DNA of 64,000 nucleotides, from contig KZ478059.1 in NCBI GenBank assembly GCA_002837195.1, positions 248,001 through 312,000 of the forward strand. Reading direction: 5' to 3'. Position 1 is the first letter of the stretch. The number at the start of each line of letters is the position of its first letter. The notes below the pieces were generated by a model. It was given only the letters and a program-made list of their open reading frames with translations, had not been told where the DNA came from and searched no databases. Below are positions 27,036 through 35,900 of the stretch, piece by piece. Origin of the DNA: Enterobacterales bacterium CwR94 (lineage in GTDB: Bacteria; Pseudomonadota; Gammaproteobacteria; Enterobacterales; Enterobacteriaceae). Made by a program: the position numbers and the translations under genes.

Positions 27036-27109
27036 CAGAATCTGCAAATAAAAAAGCCTGAACGTAAGTTCAGGCTTTTTCATGGAATTAATGGCGGTGA
27101 GGGGGATTT
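27036..27109 (-). pseudogene. Truncated third tRNA-Ser copy with its terminator
   Basis: A direct repeat of 26670-26744: the AGAATCTGCAAATAAAAAAG lead, the GCCTGAAC/GTTCAGGC terminator hairpin and the first 17 bases of the tRNA 3' end (TGGCGGTGAGGGGGATT, 27092-27108). The rest of the tRNA is replaced by about 190 bases of unrelated DNA. It is not a functional tRNA. Confidence 0.8.
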
Positions 27110-27300
27110 ACTCGGTACATCCCTGTGCCTCGCCCTTTGGGTTGGTCTGCGGCCATACAAAACGGCTATCCTGCCGTTTTGTGATTCGGCACTGCGTGCC
27201 TCACCCTGTGGGCAGCGTCGCGGGCTCCGCTGTCCAACTGGCTGACGCCAGTTGTCGAACCCAGTCGGGGCTTCTCATCCCCCCTTTGTCAGGCAGGATA
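27110..27300. repeat. Non-coding filler between tRNA-Ser copies
   Basis: About 190 GC-rich bases joined to the broken tRNA copy. It holds several short inverted repeats (for example AAAACGGC...GCCGTTTT near 27158-27180). It looks like intergenic tRNA-associated repeat DNA of enterobacteria, but I cannot name the family. Short frames across it are not credible genes. Confidence 0.45.
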
Positions 27301-27307
27301 TATAAAT

Positions 27308-27340
27308 AAAAAAGCCTGAACGTAAGTTCAGGCTTTTTCA
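27308..27340 (-). terminator. Terminator of the second tRNA-Ser gene
   Basis: Third local copy of the AAAAAGCCTGAAC/GTTCAGGCTTTTT hairpin, immediately 3' of the second tRNA on the minus strand. Confidence 0.87.
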
Positions 27341-27349
27341 TGGAATTAA

Positions 27350-27437
27350 TGGCGGTGAGGGGGGGATTCGAACCCCCGATACGTTGCCGTATACACACTT
27401 TCCAGGCGTGCTCCTTCAGCCACTCGGACACCTCACC
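27350..27437 (-). tRNA. tRNA-Ser (GGA anticodon), copy 2
   Basis: 88 bases identical to copy 1, including anticodon GGA and encoded CCA, read on the minus strand. Transcription starts from its own promoter about 36 bases upstream. Confidence 0.93.
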
Positions 27438-27472
27438 ACTTTGTCGCCAACAGCAGGCTGTCGACGGGCGCT

Positions 27473-27501
27473 AATGTAGGGGATGAGAGGCAGGGGGTCA
27501 A
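27473..27501 (-). promoter_or_regulatory. Promoter of tRNA-Ser copy 2
   Basis: Minus-strand TTGACC, 17-bp spacer, TACATT and an AGCGCCCG discriminator, the same design as for copy 1. Confidence 0.83.
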
Positions 27502-27685
27502 TGATGATTTCTCTACTTTTGATGCGTTTAGCCATTAATTCAGCACAGTGCTGGTGAAATCACCATTTTCGACTCACCCTTTAACCAGTTACGCAGTAGT
27601 TGCTGGCGAAATTATTTGTCTGCCAGGAAATTCTGCTTGCCTCTATCCGCATTTTCCCTGAGCCTTGAGAAAAAAAGGAGGCAAT

Positions 27686-28627
27686 GTGGATATCATCTAT
27701 TATCACCCGTCTTTTAAAAACGACACCTGGTTTACAGGGATCCAGGCGCGCTTGCCGCAAGCGCGTATGCGTGTGTGGGAACCTGGCGATACGGCACCGG
27801 CTGATTACGCGCTGGTACGGACGCCACCGGTTGAGATGCTACAGGGACGCAGTGCATTGAAGGGCGTGTTCGCCTTGGGGGCGGGCGTCGATGATATTCT
27901 CGATCAGCTTCGTGCTCACCCCGATATGTTGGCAGCCGGTGTGCCCCTGTTTCGTCTCGAAGATACCGGCATGAGCCTGCAGATGCAGGAGTATGCGGTC
28001 TATACCGTGTTGGGCTGGTTCCGCCGGTTTAATGAGTATCAGCAACTTCAGGCGCAGGGGCAGTGGACCTATCTTAAAAATCACGTCCGCCGCGATTTTA
28101 CCGTAGGCGTGTTAGGCGCAGGTGTGTTAGGCCTTGCCGTTGCCGAGAGTCTAAAAGCCTGGGGATTCCCGGTGCGTTGTTGGAGCCGCTCGCCGAAACA
28201 ACGTGAGGGCATCACCTTTTATCACGGGAATGATCAACTCAGCGACTTTCTGGCCGATACTCACGTATTGATTAATCTCTTGCCCAGTACAGCGGAAACC
28301 AATGGCATTATTAATCTTGCCATGCTGAATCAACTCAAGCCGGGTGCCTACGTGCTGAATTTGGCGCGCGGGGCGCACCTTGTGGATGCGGATTTATTGG
28401 CAGCACTGGAGAGCGGTCAGGTGAAAGCTGCCGCATTGGATGTGTTCGCTGTGGAGCCACTGCCGGAGGGGCACGCATTTTGGCGTCATCCTAATGTCGC
28501 GATAACACCGCATAATGCTGCGGTGACACTCCCGGAAGAAGCGATGGATTACATTGCGCGCGCGATTATGCAGCGTGAGGCGGGGGAGATGCCCACAGGA
28601 CAAGTTGACCTGGCGCGCGGTTATTAA
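27686..28627 (+). CDS. ghrA: Glyoxylate/hydroxypyruvate reductase A
   Basis: NAD(P)H-dependent 2-hydroxyacid dehydrogenase that reduces glyoxylate to glycolate and hydroxypyruvate to glycerate, 313 residues (E. coli 312). The Rossmann motif is [16 protein letters not shown] (about 143-158). The catalytic Arg is in [10 protein letters not shown], Glu near EPLPEG and His in ITPHNAAVT. The start is the GTG at 27686 with AAGGAGG 4 bases upstream; this gives VDIIYYHP, matching the E. coli start. Next to tRNA-Ser, ycdX and ycdY as in E. coli. Confidence 0.94.
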   Translation: MDIIYYHPSFKNDTWFTGIQARLPQARMRVWEPGDTAPADYALVRTPPVEMLQGRSALKGVFALGAGVDDILDQLRAHPDMLAAGVPLFRLEDTGMSLQMQEYAVYTVLGWFRRFNEYQQLQAQGQWTYLKNHVRRDFTVGVLGAGVLGLAVAESLKAWGFPVRCWSRSPKQREGITFYHGNDQLSDFLADTHVLINLLPSTAETNGIINLAMLNQLKPGAYVLNLARGAHLVDADLLAALESGQVKAAALDVFAVEPLPEGHAFWRHPNVAITPHNAAVTLPEEAMDYIARAIMQREAGEMPTGQVDLARGY

Positions 28628-28680
28628 TGATAAAAAGGTGACGGCCGACGAGCAGAGAGGCCGTCCACGTGGAGAAGAGT

Positions 28681-29418
28681 ATGTATCCTGTTGATCTACA
28701 TATGCACACCGTTGCCAGCACCCACGCTTACAGCACGCTGCGCGATTATGTTTTGCAGGCGCAAACCTGCGGTATCAAGCTACTGGCCATTACCGATCAC
28801 GGTCCGGATATGGCCGATGCGCCGCACTATTGGCACTTTGTGAATATGCGCGTCTGGCCACGGCTGGTGGATGGGATTGGGATTTTACGGGGTATTGAAG
28901 CCAATATTAAAAATATCGACGGCGATATCGATTGCACTGGGCCAATGATGGATGCCATGGATATTGTGGTCGCGGGATTTCATGAACCCGTGTTTCCACC
29001 TCAGGATGAGGCAACGCACACTCGCGCAATGATTGCAGCGATGGCCAGTGGCAATGTGCATATTATTAGCCACCCTGGCAACCCGCGTTATCCGGTCGAT
29101 ATCCCGGCGATTGCTGAAGCGGCCGCGAAGTATGATGTTGCGCTTGAGCTTAATAATTCGTCTTTTGAACATTCGCGTAAAGGCAGTGAGCCAAATTGCC
29201 GTAAAATTGCCGCCGCCGTTCGTGATGCTGGTGGGCGGGTCGCGTTAGGATCGGATTCCCACACCGCCTTTACGCTGGGAAATTTTGAACACTGTCTGCG
29301 AATTATGCAGGAAGTGGATTTTCCACAAGATCGCGTGTTAAATGTCACGCCGCGTCGGCTGCTGGATTTCCTTGAGCAGCGTACCGGAAAAAAAATTGAT
29401 GAATTTGCGGGGCTGTAA
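28681..29418 (+). CDS. ycdX: PHP-family phosphatase YcdX
   Basis: 245-residue trinuclear-zinc phosphatase of the PHP family (same length as E. coli YcdX). Metal ligands are visible: DLHMHTVAS (residues 5-13), TDHGPD, GIEAN, HEPV, SHPGNP and the final GSDSHTA. ATG 28681 follows GGAGAAGAG. Located between ghrA and ycdY. Family knowledge: linked to swarming motility in E. coli, with YcdY promoting its zinc loading. Confidence 0.93.
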   Translation: MYPVDLHMHTVASTHAYSTLRDYVLQAQTCGIKLLAITDHGPDMADAPHYWHFVNMRVWPRLVDGIGILRGIEANIKNIDGDIDCTGPMMDAMDIVVAGFHEPVFPPQDEATHTRAMIAAMASGNVHIISHPGNPRYPVDIPAIAEAAAKYDVALELNNSSFEHSRKGSEPNCRKIAAAVRDAGGRVALGSDSHTAFTLGNFEHCLRIMQEVDFPQDRVLNVTPRRLLDFLEQRTGKKIDEFAGL

Positions 29419-29445
29419 GCGGCCCTTTAATGACGGACTAAGTGT

Positions 29446-30012
29446 ATGAATGAATTTTCCATTCTCTGCCGCGTGCTGGGATCGCTCTATAATCGCCAAC
29501 CTCAAGATCAGGTGTTGGTGCCTTTATTCACGTTAATACGCGATGGAAAACTGCGTGAGCAGTGGCCGCTTGAGCAAGACGATCATCTGAAACGACTGGA
29601 AAGTAGCTGCGATACCGAAGCACTGGCCACGGATTATAACGCGTTGTTTGTAGGGCCAGAATGCAAGGTGTCGCCCTATGCGTCGCACTGGGAGGGCGGG
29701 CCGCAGGAGGCTGACGTTCGCGCCTTTTTAACCTCACGCGGTATGCCAGTGGGCGATGCCGCGACCGATCATTTTGGACAATTACTGCTGGCTGCTTCCT
29801 GGCTGGAAGATCAATCTGCGGAAGACGAGTTGGCCGCGCAGGTTGCGCTGTTTGACGAGTATTTACTGCCGTGGTGCGGTCCGTTTCTCGGGAAAGTGGA
29901 AGCCCATGCGATAACGCCTTTTTACCGCACGCTGGCAATTATCAGCCGCGAAGCGCTGCAAGCGATGCGCGATGAGTTAGCGGAATTAGAAGCGGAATCC
30001 GGCGAAGAATAA
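29446..30012 (+). CDS. ycdY: TorD-family chaperone YcdY
   Basis: 188-residue member of the TorD/DmsD redox-enzyme maturation family. The start MNEFSILCRVLGSLYNRQPQD and the block LLLAASWLEDQSAEDE follow E. coli YcdY. All-helical, cytoplasmic, no signal. It lies 27 bases after ycdX and is probably cotranscribed. In E. coli YcdY enhances YcdX activity by helping zinc incorporation. Confidence 0.93.
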   Translation: MNEFSILCRVLGSLYNRQPQDQVLVPLFTLIRDGKLREQWPLEQDDHLKRLESSCDTEALATDYNALFVGPECKVSPYASHWEGGPQEADVRAFLTSRGMPVGDAATDHFGQLLLAASWLEDQSAEDELAAQVALFDEYLLPWCGPFLGKVEAHAITPFYRTLAIISREALQAMRDELAELEAESGEE

Positions 30013-30017
30013 TCGCC

Positions 30018-30060
30018 GCAACAGATGCGTGGCACAGAGCGTCAGCCACGCATCCGTTGC
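30018..30060. terminator. Bidirectional terminator between ycdY and the EamA gene
   Basis: A 16-bp inverted repeat (GCAACAGATGCGTGGC / GCCACGCATCCGTTGC, one mismatch) lies between convergent genes, followed by TTATTTT on the plus strand. Confidence 0.8.
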
Positions 30061-30948
30061 TTATTTTACCCACAGCCGACCAAATTTCTTTATCTGCACC
30101 AGAGCCTGCCGCACGCTAAATACCGAAACAAAAGTGCCAAACACCACCAGCGAGGCGCCCGTGACTTTAAACAGATTTAAACCGTCACCCAGTACCAGCA
30201 CACCAAAAATCACAGCCAGTACCGGTGTTAATAACGACCAGGGCATCAGCAGATTGACGTTATATTTTCGAATTAAGCCATACCACAATGAATACGCCAG
30301 CACGGAAGAGGCCAGCGCGCTGTAGAAAATCCCAAACCAGCCACGCCAACTGGCTTGTTGCAGAGAAAGTAGTTGATGGTGTTCAAGCGCCAGTGAACTC
30401 AGGCCAATCAGCGGCAGTGCCAAAAATGAAACCCAGGCCGTCATGGTCAGAGGTTTAATGGGCGGTGATTTTTTGACAATCAGATTACTGATCGCCCACC
30501 CAGCGGCACTGGTGAGAAGCAGGCACAGTACCCACCAATGCGGGATCGTAGGGCTGCCGGTCAGCACAGCAACGCCCGCCAGTGACAACGTAATGCCCAC
30601 CACCTGCTGCAATGAAAGACGTTCTTGCAGGAAGATCATCGCTAATATCATCGAAAACGGTGTGCCAAGCTGAACCAGAATGGCACTGGTGCCCGCGTCG
30701 GTATAATGCGTGCCAAGAAATAATAATGAAAAATGCATAAAGCCAAAGGTGAATGCCAGAGGCATTAAATAGCGCAATTGCTCACGGCGAATACGGCAAA
30801 AAGGGATCAGCAGCAAGGAAACGACGGTAAAACGCATCAGTGTCATAAACAGTGGCGGCAGATCTTGTAATCCCCATTTAATTGCCACGGAATTAAATGC
30901 CCACAATGAAACAATAAGAATAACCAATAGCTGGTGACGAGGTGCCAA
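30061..30948 (-). CDS. EamA-family metabolite transporter
   Basis: 295-residue inner-membrane protein with ten hydrophobic segments in two EamA halves (drug/metabolite transporter superfamily). The first half begins LLVILIVSLWAFNSVAIKWGL. The second half contains YSLWYGLIRKYNVNLLMPWSLLTPV, a typical EamA signature. The TTG at 30948 is chosen because AAGGA lies 7 bases upstream and the protein then has family length; the longer frame to 31026 has no such site. Probably exports an amino acid or related metabolite. Substrate unknown. Confidence 0.8.
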   Translation of the reverse strand: MAPRHQLLVILIVSLWAFNSVAIKWGLQDLPPLFMTLMRFTVVSLLLIPFCRIRREQLRYLMPLAFTFGFMHFSLLFLGTHYTDAGTSAILVQLGTPFSMILAMIFLQERLSLQQVVGITLSLAGVAVLTGSPTIPHWWVLCLLLTSAAGWAISNLIVKKSPPIKPLTMTAWVSFLALPLIGLSSLALEHHQLLSLQQASWRGWFGIFYSALASSVLAYSLWYGLIRKYNVNLLMPWSLLTPVLAVIFGVLVLGDGLNLFKVTGASLVVFGTFVSVFSVRQALVQIKKFGRLWVK

Positions 30949-31181
30949 AGCAACGTCCTTAAAACCGCAGTCTGCCTGAGCGTCAGGCAACACTAAAAAA
31001 GTAGAGTGAATACTATCGCACTCCATTGGGGAATTTTCACGAGGTATTTTTACCGCCAGGAAAGAGATATTCAGATAATTTCGTTAAGCAACGAAATAAA
31101 GTTGTCGATAATATCTAAGGCTATGATATAAAAATTTAACAGTACGTTAATAACTCTTTCTCATTTCATCAGGAGTGAGCG

Positions 31182-31922
31182 ATGCGAACAACCTCCAACG
31201 CGCCATTGGCCATTATTCAATTGCAAACACCGCCGGACGCCGTGCGTGAACGCGTCGGTGAACAACACCACTGGTTTATTCGTGCATTAAATCTTCAGCC
31301 GCAAGAGTATGTGGTCTGCCGTCCCGACCTGGGACAACCGCTGCCGGCGATTGATTCCGTGTCCGGTGCGGTGTTGTCGGGCTCGTGGGCGATGGTGACG
31401 GATTTGGCCGACTGGAGTGAACGCACGGCGGCGTGGATCCGCGAGGCAATGGCCGCAGCGTTGCCTTTGCTGGGCGTTTGCTACGGGCACCAGTTAATGG
31501 CGCATGCGCTAGGCGGTGTAGTCGCGGATAATCCGCACGGTTGGGAGCGTGGGTTGCAGCAACTGACGATGTCAGCCGCCATCAAGCAGGACGCTTTGCT
31601 GGGGCAGTTTCCGCAACAATTCCCGGCCTGGTTGTCCCACCGGCAATCGGTGATCACGCCGCCGCCAGGCAGTGAAGTGCTGGCGACCTCCGCACTGGAT
31701 GCGTGTCAGATTTTACGTTACGGCCCACATGCACTTTCGGTGCAGTTTCATCCCGAATTTACGGGGGACATCATGACGGCTTGTTTGCAAAACGTAAAGC
31801 AGGAGGGCGTAAGCAGTTTAATGGCGCGACAGGTCGAGCCAGAATGGGCACGACGCGTATTGACCACCTTTTGGCAGCATGTGGGGCAACGGGAACAGGG
31901 TGTGATACGTCAGAGCAGATAA
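31182..31922 (+). CDS. Class I glutamine amidotransferase-like protein
   Basis: 246-residue cytoplasmic protein of the GATase1 family. The nucleophile elbow is GVCYGHQLMAHALGG (Cys near residue 99) and the His-Glu pair is in VQFHPEFTGD. No synthetase domain is attached. Stand-alone homologues are often annotated as GMP synthase-like or gamma-glutamyl hydrolase-like; a role in polyamine or purine metabolism is possible but not shown here. AGGAGTGAGCG precedes the ATG. Confidence 0.84.
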   Translation: MRTTSNAPLAIIQLQTPPDAVRERVGEQHHWFIRALNLQPQEYVVCRPDLGQPLPAIDSVSGAVLSGSWAMVTDLADWSERTAAWIREAMAAALPLLGVCYGHQLMAHALGGVVADNPHGWERGLQQLTMSAAIKQDALLGQFPQQFPAWLSHRQSVITPPPGSEVLATSALDACQILRYGPHALSVQFHPEFTGDIMTACLQNVKQEGVSSLMARQVEPEWARRVLTTFWQHVGQREQGVIRQSR

Positions 31923-31950
31923 GAAAGGGCCGCGATGCGGCCCTTTCTTT
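31922..31950. terminator. Bidirectional terminator between amidotransferase gene and chaA
   Basis: AAGAAAGGGCCGC / GCGGCCCTTTCTT with a GAT loop; T runs on both strands between convergent genes. Confidence 0.9.
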
Positions 31951-31952
31951 GG

Positions 31953-33047
31953 TTACAGCATAATGGTCATCAGATAGGCGATGAACAGCGCCAGGTGGGC
32001 GGCACCGTTTAACACGTTAGTTCTGCCCGTTGAGAACGAGATATGGCACAACACTAACGCCGAGGACATCACCACCATGTGTGGCAACTCCAGACCAAAA
32101 ATCAGCTCCTGATTGGTCAGAGACGCAATAATGGTTACGGCAGGCACGGTCAGGGAGATAGTGGCCAACACCGAACCAAAGAACAAGTTCATCGCGCGCT
32201 GAACCTGATTGGCCAGCACTGCGCGTAATGCCCCCAGGCCTTCCGGAGAGAGGATCAACAGCGCAACCAGGAAACCGGTGAATTGCTTCGGCGCATCGAG
32301 TTCAGTCAGTAAGCCTTCCAGTGGATTCGCGTTCATCTTGGTGACCACGATAACCGCAATCAAATGCACGACCAACCACATGGCATGCCAGCCACTGCTA
32401 TGGGCAGAAGGTTTACCATGATGCGGGTCGCCGTCATCATCCTCATGCTCGTAGACAAACAGGCTTTGGTGCGTTTTGGTTTGAATTAATAAAAAGACGC
32501 CGTACATCGACGCAGAGATAGCGGCAGCAATTAACGCCTGCACCGGCGTAAAATTACCGCCCGGTAAGGCAATGGGGAACACCAGCACGATGATAGCCAG
32601 TGGAAAAATGGCAATCATATACTGCTTGATACCCGCCAGATTCACGTATTGCGTGGCGAACTTACGCCCCCCCAGCAATAAAGAGAAGCCCACCAGGCCG
32701 GTGGTGACGATCATAATGATGGAGTACAGGGTATCGCGCATTAGTGCGGGTGCTGCGCTTCCCGTCGCCATTAAGGCTGAAATCAGGCTGACTTCTAAAA
32801 TGACAACTGACAGGCTCAAAATCAGTGAACCGTAGGGTTCACCTAAGCGGTGGGCCAATACATCGGCATGACGCACCACACTGAAGGCACTGGCGAGGAT
32901 CCCGACCAGTGCCAACAAATTAATGCCGATAAGCGCAGAAAACTGTGTGGTTGAACCAAAGAACCACAATACGCCCAGGGCAATGAGAGGTAAAAACAGC
33001 GAGTACTCGGTATGGCGGGTTTTGGTGGTGCTGTCTGCGGCACTCAT
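31953..33047 (-). CDS. chaA: Calcium/sodium:proton antiporter ChaA
   Basis: 364-residue inner-membrane cation/proton antiporter of the CaCA family (E. coli 366). About eleven membrane segments. The two alpha-repeats include the acidic stretches SLSVVILEVSLISALM and LLILSPEGLGALRAVLANQ. An acidic, histidine-rich cytoplasmic loop (EHEDDDGDPHHG) lies in the middle. ATG 33047 has AGGAG 9 bases upstream. It exports Na+, K+ or Ca2+ at alkaline pH. Divergent from chaB-chaC, as in E. coli. Confidence 0.94.
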   Translation of the reverse strand: MSAADSTTKTRHTEYSLFLPLIALGVLWFFGSTTQFSALIGINLLALVGILASAFSVVRHADVLAHRLGEPYGSLILSLSVVILEVSLISALMATGSAAPALMRDTLYSIIMIVTTGLVGFSLLLGGRKFATQYVNLAGIKQYMIAIFPLAIIVLVFPIALPGGNFTPVQALIAAAISASMYGVFLLIQTKTHQSLFVYEHEDDDGDPHHGKPSAHSSGWHAMWLVVHLIAVIVVTKMNANPLEGLLTELDAPKQFTGFLVALLILSPEGLGALRAVLANQVQRAMNLFFGSVLATISLTVPAVTIIASLTNQELIFGLELPHMVVMSSALVLCHISFSTGRTNVLNGAAHLALFIAYLMTIML

Positions 33048-33367
33048 AGGCAATATCTCCTTACACCTGAATTCCTGAAGAAAAGGTAGCAGAAACTGCA
33101 AAGGGCAGTTCCTAAATAGCCATCGGTTGTTGCAAATTTTTGCGCTGTAAGTTTAGCCAAAATTCCGTTTTTTTTCAGTTTTTTTACTTTTTTTTACTGA
33201 ATAGTGAACATTTAGGTTAAATGTCGCATTTGGCGGTGATATTTCGCTAAAGTCACGTTTTTTTAGTGGGTTAACAACGCCATCTTTTATGAATTCTTCA
33301 GAATATTTTTGATATTTAGGTATTAATTCTGCTTTCTATTGCAGGTTGGTTATAAAAACAATCGATA
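33048..33367. other. T-rich divergent control region chaA/chaB
   Basis: 320 bases with conspicuous T runs on the plus strand (about 33171-33198). It should hold the chaA promoter and the former chaB promoter. No protein-binding site is recognised. Confidence 0.4.
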
Positions 33368-33585
33368 ATGCACAAAAGGAACGGCATTGAAATACTGTCA
33401 GCCTGCTTAATACCTGGTGCACAACCCGTTGAGGCGCATCAGCGCCTGGCAGCCATACCGCGAACAGGGCGATCGGCGGGACTAAGGCGTCGCAAGAGGA
33501 CGTGGCGCACAACGTTGCCTGGGCTGTGGTTAAACACGCATATGGAAAGGGTGACGATGACCTGTGGCATAAGAAAAAACGGTAA
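33368..33585 (+). pseudogene. chaB: Decayed chaB
   Basis: Pieces of ChaB are readable in three successive frames at the position chaB has in E. coli. They are P-G-A-Q-P-V-E-A before about 33440, then SAWQPYREQGDRRD, then after an extra base in ACTAAG (near 33481) ASQEDVAHNVAWAVVKHAYG followed by KGDDDLWHKKKR and TAA at 33583. E. coli ChaB has SAWDQYKDKEDRRD, then a tail starting ASREETAHKVAW and ending DDDKWHKKS. At least two frameshifts exist and the amino terminus is poorly conserved, so no functional ChaB can be made. Confidence 0.78.
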
Positions 33586-33719
33586 TCTCGGCGCGAATGA
33601 AAAAAAGATGCGCTTTGCCGTTCGCTGACTTGATCCCCTGCAGCGAAAACCCTAAGGTCTAAACGTATCAGGAGAATATGTACGCGAGGATGGCGGTTAG
33701 CGTTGGTAAGGGGAGACGG

Positions 33720-34397
33720 GTGTTAACACGAGATTTTTTAGAGCAGGCAGATTGTCAAACCGCTTTTGGCACCATAGAAGCGTCACTGTTATGGAGCGCA
33801 GAGCAACGTGCGGCCTCACTGGCTGCTACGTTGGCGAATCGGCCCGATGCCAGTCCGGTATGGATTTTTGGCTACGGTTCATTGATGTGGAATCCGGTGT
33901 TTGAAGCGGATGAAGTGGCGGAAAGCACCCTTGATGGCTGGCATCGTGCATTTTGTTTGCGCCTGACCGCGGGACGAGGCACCGCCTGCCAACCCGGGCG
34001 CATGCTGGCGCTACGCGAAGGCGGCGCGACCACCGGCTTAGCTTTTCGCTTACCCGAAGCGAAACTGCAGGATGAATTACGCTTGCTGTGGAAACGTGAA
34101 ATGATCACCGGGTGCTACTTGCCGACCTGGTGCGCGCTGACGCTGGCAGATGAACGCCGCGTCACAGCACTGGCATTTGTGATGGATCCGCGCCACCCGC
34201 TGTATGAAGCCGATGTGGCTGTCCACGCCATTGCGCCACTGATCGCCACCGCCAGCGGTCCGCTGGGCAGCAACGCGCAGTATCTGTTTTCTCTGGAGCA
34301 AGAGTTGGCGAAACGCGGCATGGAAGATGCTGCGCTACGCGAGCTGGCGGACAAAGTGCGTGATATTCAGCAACGCCATCATCAACTGCAGGGATAA
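33720..34397 (+). CDS. chaC: Gamma-glutamylcyclotransferase ChaC
   Basis: 225-residue ChaC-type glutathione-specific gamma-glutamylcyclotransferase, which splits glutathione into 5-oxoproline and Cys-Gly. The substrate loop FGYGSLMWNP is at about residues 50-59, and the catalytic Glu is in KREMITGCY. I choose GTG 33720 since MLTRDFLEQADC aligns with the E. coli start and GGGGAG lies just upstream. An in-frame ATG at 33678 with AGGAG is the alternative and would add 14 residues. It follows the chaB relic. Confidence 0.9.
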   Translation: MLTRDFLEQADCQTAFGTIEASLLWSAEQRAASLAATLANRPDASPVWIFGYGSLMWNPVFEADEVAESTLDGWHRAFCLRLTAGRGTACQPGRMLALREGGATTGLAFRLPEAKLQDELRLLWKREMITGCYLPTWCALTLADERRVTALAFVMDPRHPLYEADVAVHAIAPLIATASGPLGSNAQYLFSLEQELAKRGMEDAALRELADKVRDIQQRHHQLQG

Positions 34398-34404
34398 TGC
34401 CCTG

Positions 34405-34427
34405 GCGCAGGCCGTACTTGCCTGCGC
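34405..34427. terminator. Hairpin between convergent chaC and ppkA
   Basis: GCGCAGG / CCTGCGC with a 9-base loop and no long T run; a probable weak bidirectional terminator. Confidence 0.5.
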
Positions 34428-34436
34428 AGCGGAACA

Positions 34437-35873
34437 TTAACTGCCCGGATTAATCAGCCAGGTGCCGGGCTTATCGACGTTGAGCTGATGTGCGTGGATC
34501 TCACTACCGCGTTGGACTTCAACCCTGTACTCCCCGGCGGCCAGATTCAATGAAGCATAACCGCTGTTATTGGGTTTCACGTCCATCACCTCACCATTGA
34601 GTTTCAGCACTTCTCCCGCCTGCAATTTCAAGTAAACCGTCGCTACCACGGGATCGCTGGACACGGGTTTGGCCGCAGTGGTTGTGGGGGCTGCGGGAGT
34701 CGGTGTGTGACTCACCGCACTTTGCGGTTGCGGGCTAACCTGCTCTGGTGAGGCGTCATCGCGGTTAAGCCAGGTTGTGAGCGCGATAACGGCCACCAGT
34801 GCCAGACTGCTCATCACCACTAAAGGGCGTGAAAGGCGGCGCTGGCTGCGAGGGGCAACCTGTTCCGCAGTCCCTGCCGCGTGGTTAACCGCCAGCATCA
34901 CGCTCTCTTCCACAACGATAGCGGGTTCTTCGGGCTCCACAGTTGGCGCAACCAGCGCTGTGCTGCGTACCCACTCTTCGACTTCACTGACCGGTAACGC
35001 CAGCAGAGCGGCAAAAGCATCAATGCTTTGTGGACGGGCATCCGGCTTCATCGCCAGCGCGCGATCAATCGCATTCAGCAGCGGCAGCGAGAAGCCTTCA
35101 GGTCGACGCTCGGTGAGCGGTTGATAGCTGTCTTCTATACAGCGCACCACGCTGGCAGTCGGGGGTGAACCGGTGACCAGCGTGTGCAACACGGCACCTA
35201 ATGCATACACATCGGTCCACGGGCCCTGATTGCTGTCACCTTCCTCGCTGTATTGCTCAATCGGCGCATAACCCGGTTTGAGCATGATTTCGGTTTCGTC
35301 TGACAGGTTGCCAATCTCTTTGCGTGCAGAGCCAAAATCCAACAGCACAGGCAACTGGTTGTCCTGAATCTGAATGTTATCCAGCGAGATATCGCGGTGC
35401 AGATAGCCAGCGCGATGCAGGGTCGAGATGGCACCAAACAGCGGAGGTAACAATTCGCGGATCCAGGCTTCATTGATCACCTCTGGCCGCGACTGCTGCC
35501 AGGCTTTTAATGTCATGCCGCTGTAGAACTGCGTACCCATATAGGCCGTGCCGTTCTCTTCCCAAAAGCGCAAGACATGCAGCAGGCCAGGATGATTAAA
35601 ACGCGCCAGCAGGCGCGCTTCCTGAATAAAGCTGCTCAGACCGGCATTGAACATTTTTTGAAAACGTTCGCCACGTAATACCACCTGCTGGTCTTCCCCA
35701 CGCGTTGCCAGTGAGGCAGGTAAAAACTCTTTAATCGCGATGGTGCGTTCTAACTGATGATCCCACGCACGATAGACAATGCCGAAACCGCCACCGCCAA
35801 TCACTTCATTAATTTCGAACTCGTTAAAGCGATAGCCTGCAGGAAGCGCGTCTGTCACGGGTTTATCTGACAT
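34437..35873 (-). CDS. T6SS-associated serine/threonine kinase (PpkA type)
   Basis: 478-residue Hanks-type kinase with one membrane segment. Glycine loop GGGGFG (26-31), ATP lysine in IAIKEF (about 48), catalytic loop YLHRDISLDNI and DFG in LLDFGSARK. A hydrophobic segment (VVMSSLALVAVIALTTWL, about 350-367) leads to a periplasmic PEGA-like domain. It is the last gene of an eight-gene T6SS operon. By analogy with PpkA of Pseudomonas it should phosphorylate the FHA protein encoded upstream, opposed by the PP2C phosphatase. AAGGA precedes the ATG. Confidence 0.87.
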   Translation of the reverse strand: MSDKPVTDALPAGYRFNEFEINEVIGGGGFGIVYRAWDHQLERTIAIKEFLPASLATRGEDQQVVLRGERFQKMFNAGLSSFIQEARLLARFNHPGLLHVLRFWEENGTAYMGTQFYSGMTLKAWQQSRPEVINEAWIRELLPPLFGAISTLHRAGYLHRDISLDNIQIQDNQLPVLLDFGSARKEIGNLSDETEIMLKPGYAPIEQYSEEGDSNQGPWTDVYALGAVLHTLVTGSPPTASVVRCIEDSYQPLTERRPEGFSLPLLNAIDRALAMKPDARPQSIDAFAALLALPVSEVEEWVRSTALVAPTVEPEEPAIVVEESVMLAVNHAAGTAEQVAPRSQRRLSRPLVVMSSLALVAVIALTTWLNRDDASPEQVSPQPQSAVSHTPTPAAPTTTAAKPVSSDPVVATVYLKLQAGEVLKLNGEVMDVKPNNSGYASLNLAAGEYRVEVQRGSEIHAHQLNVDKPGTWLINPGS

Positions 35874-35900
35874 GTTGATATCCTTAAGTTGACAGGGCGG

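Noticed and set aside
26661-27309. Short plus-strand frames around the tRNA array (for example 27082-27309)
   Set aside because: They run through tRNA, terminator and filler repeats and have no family resemblance.
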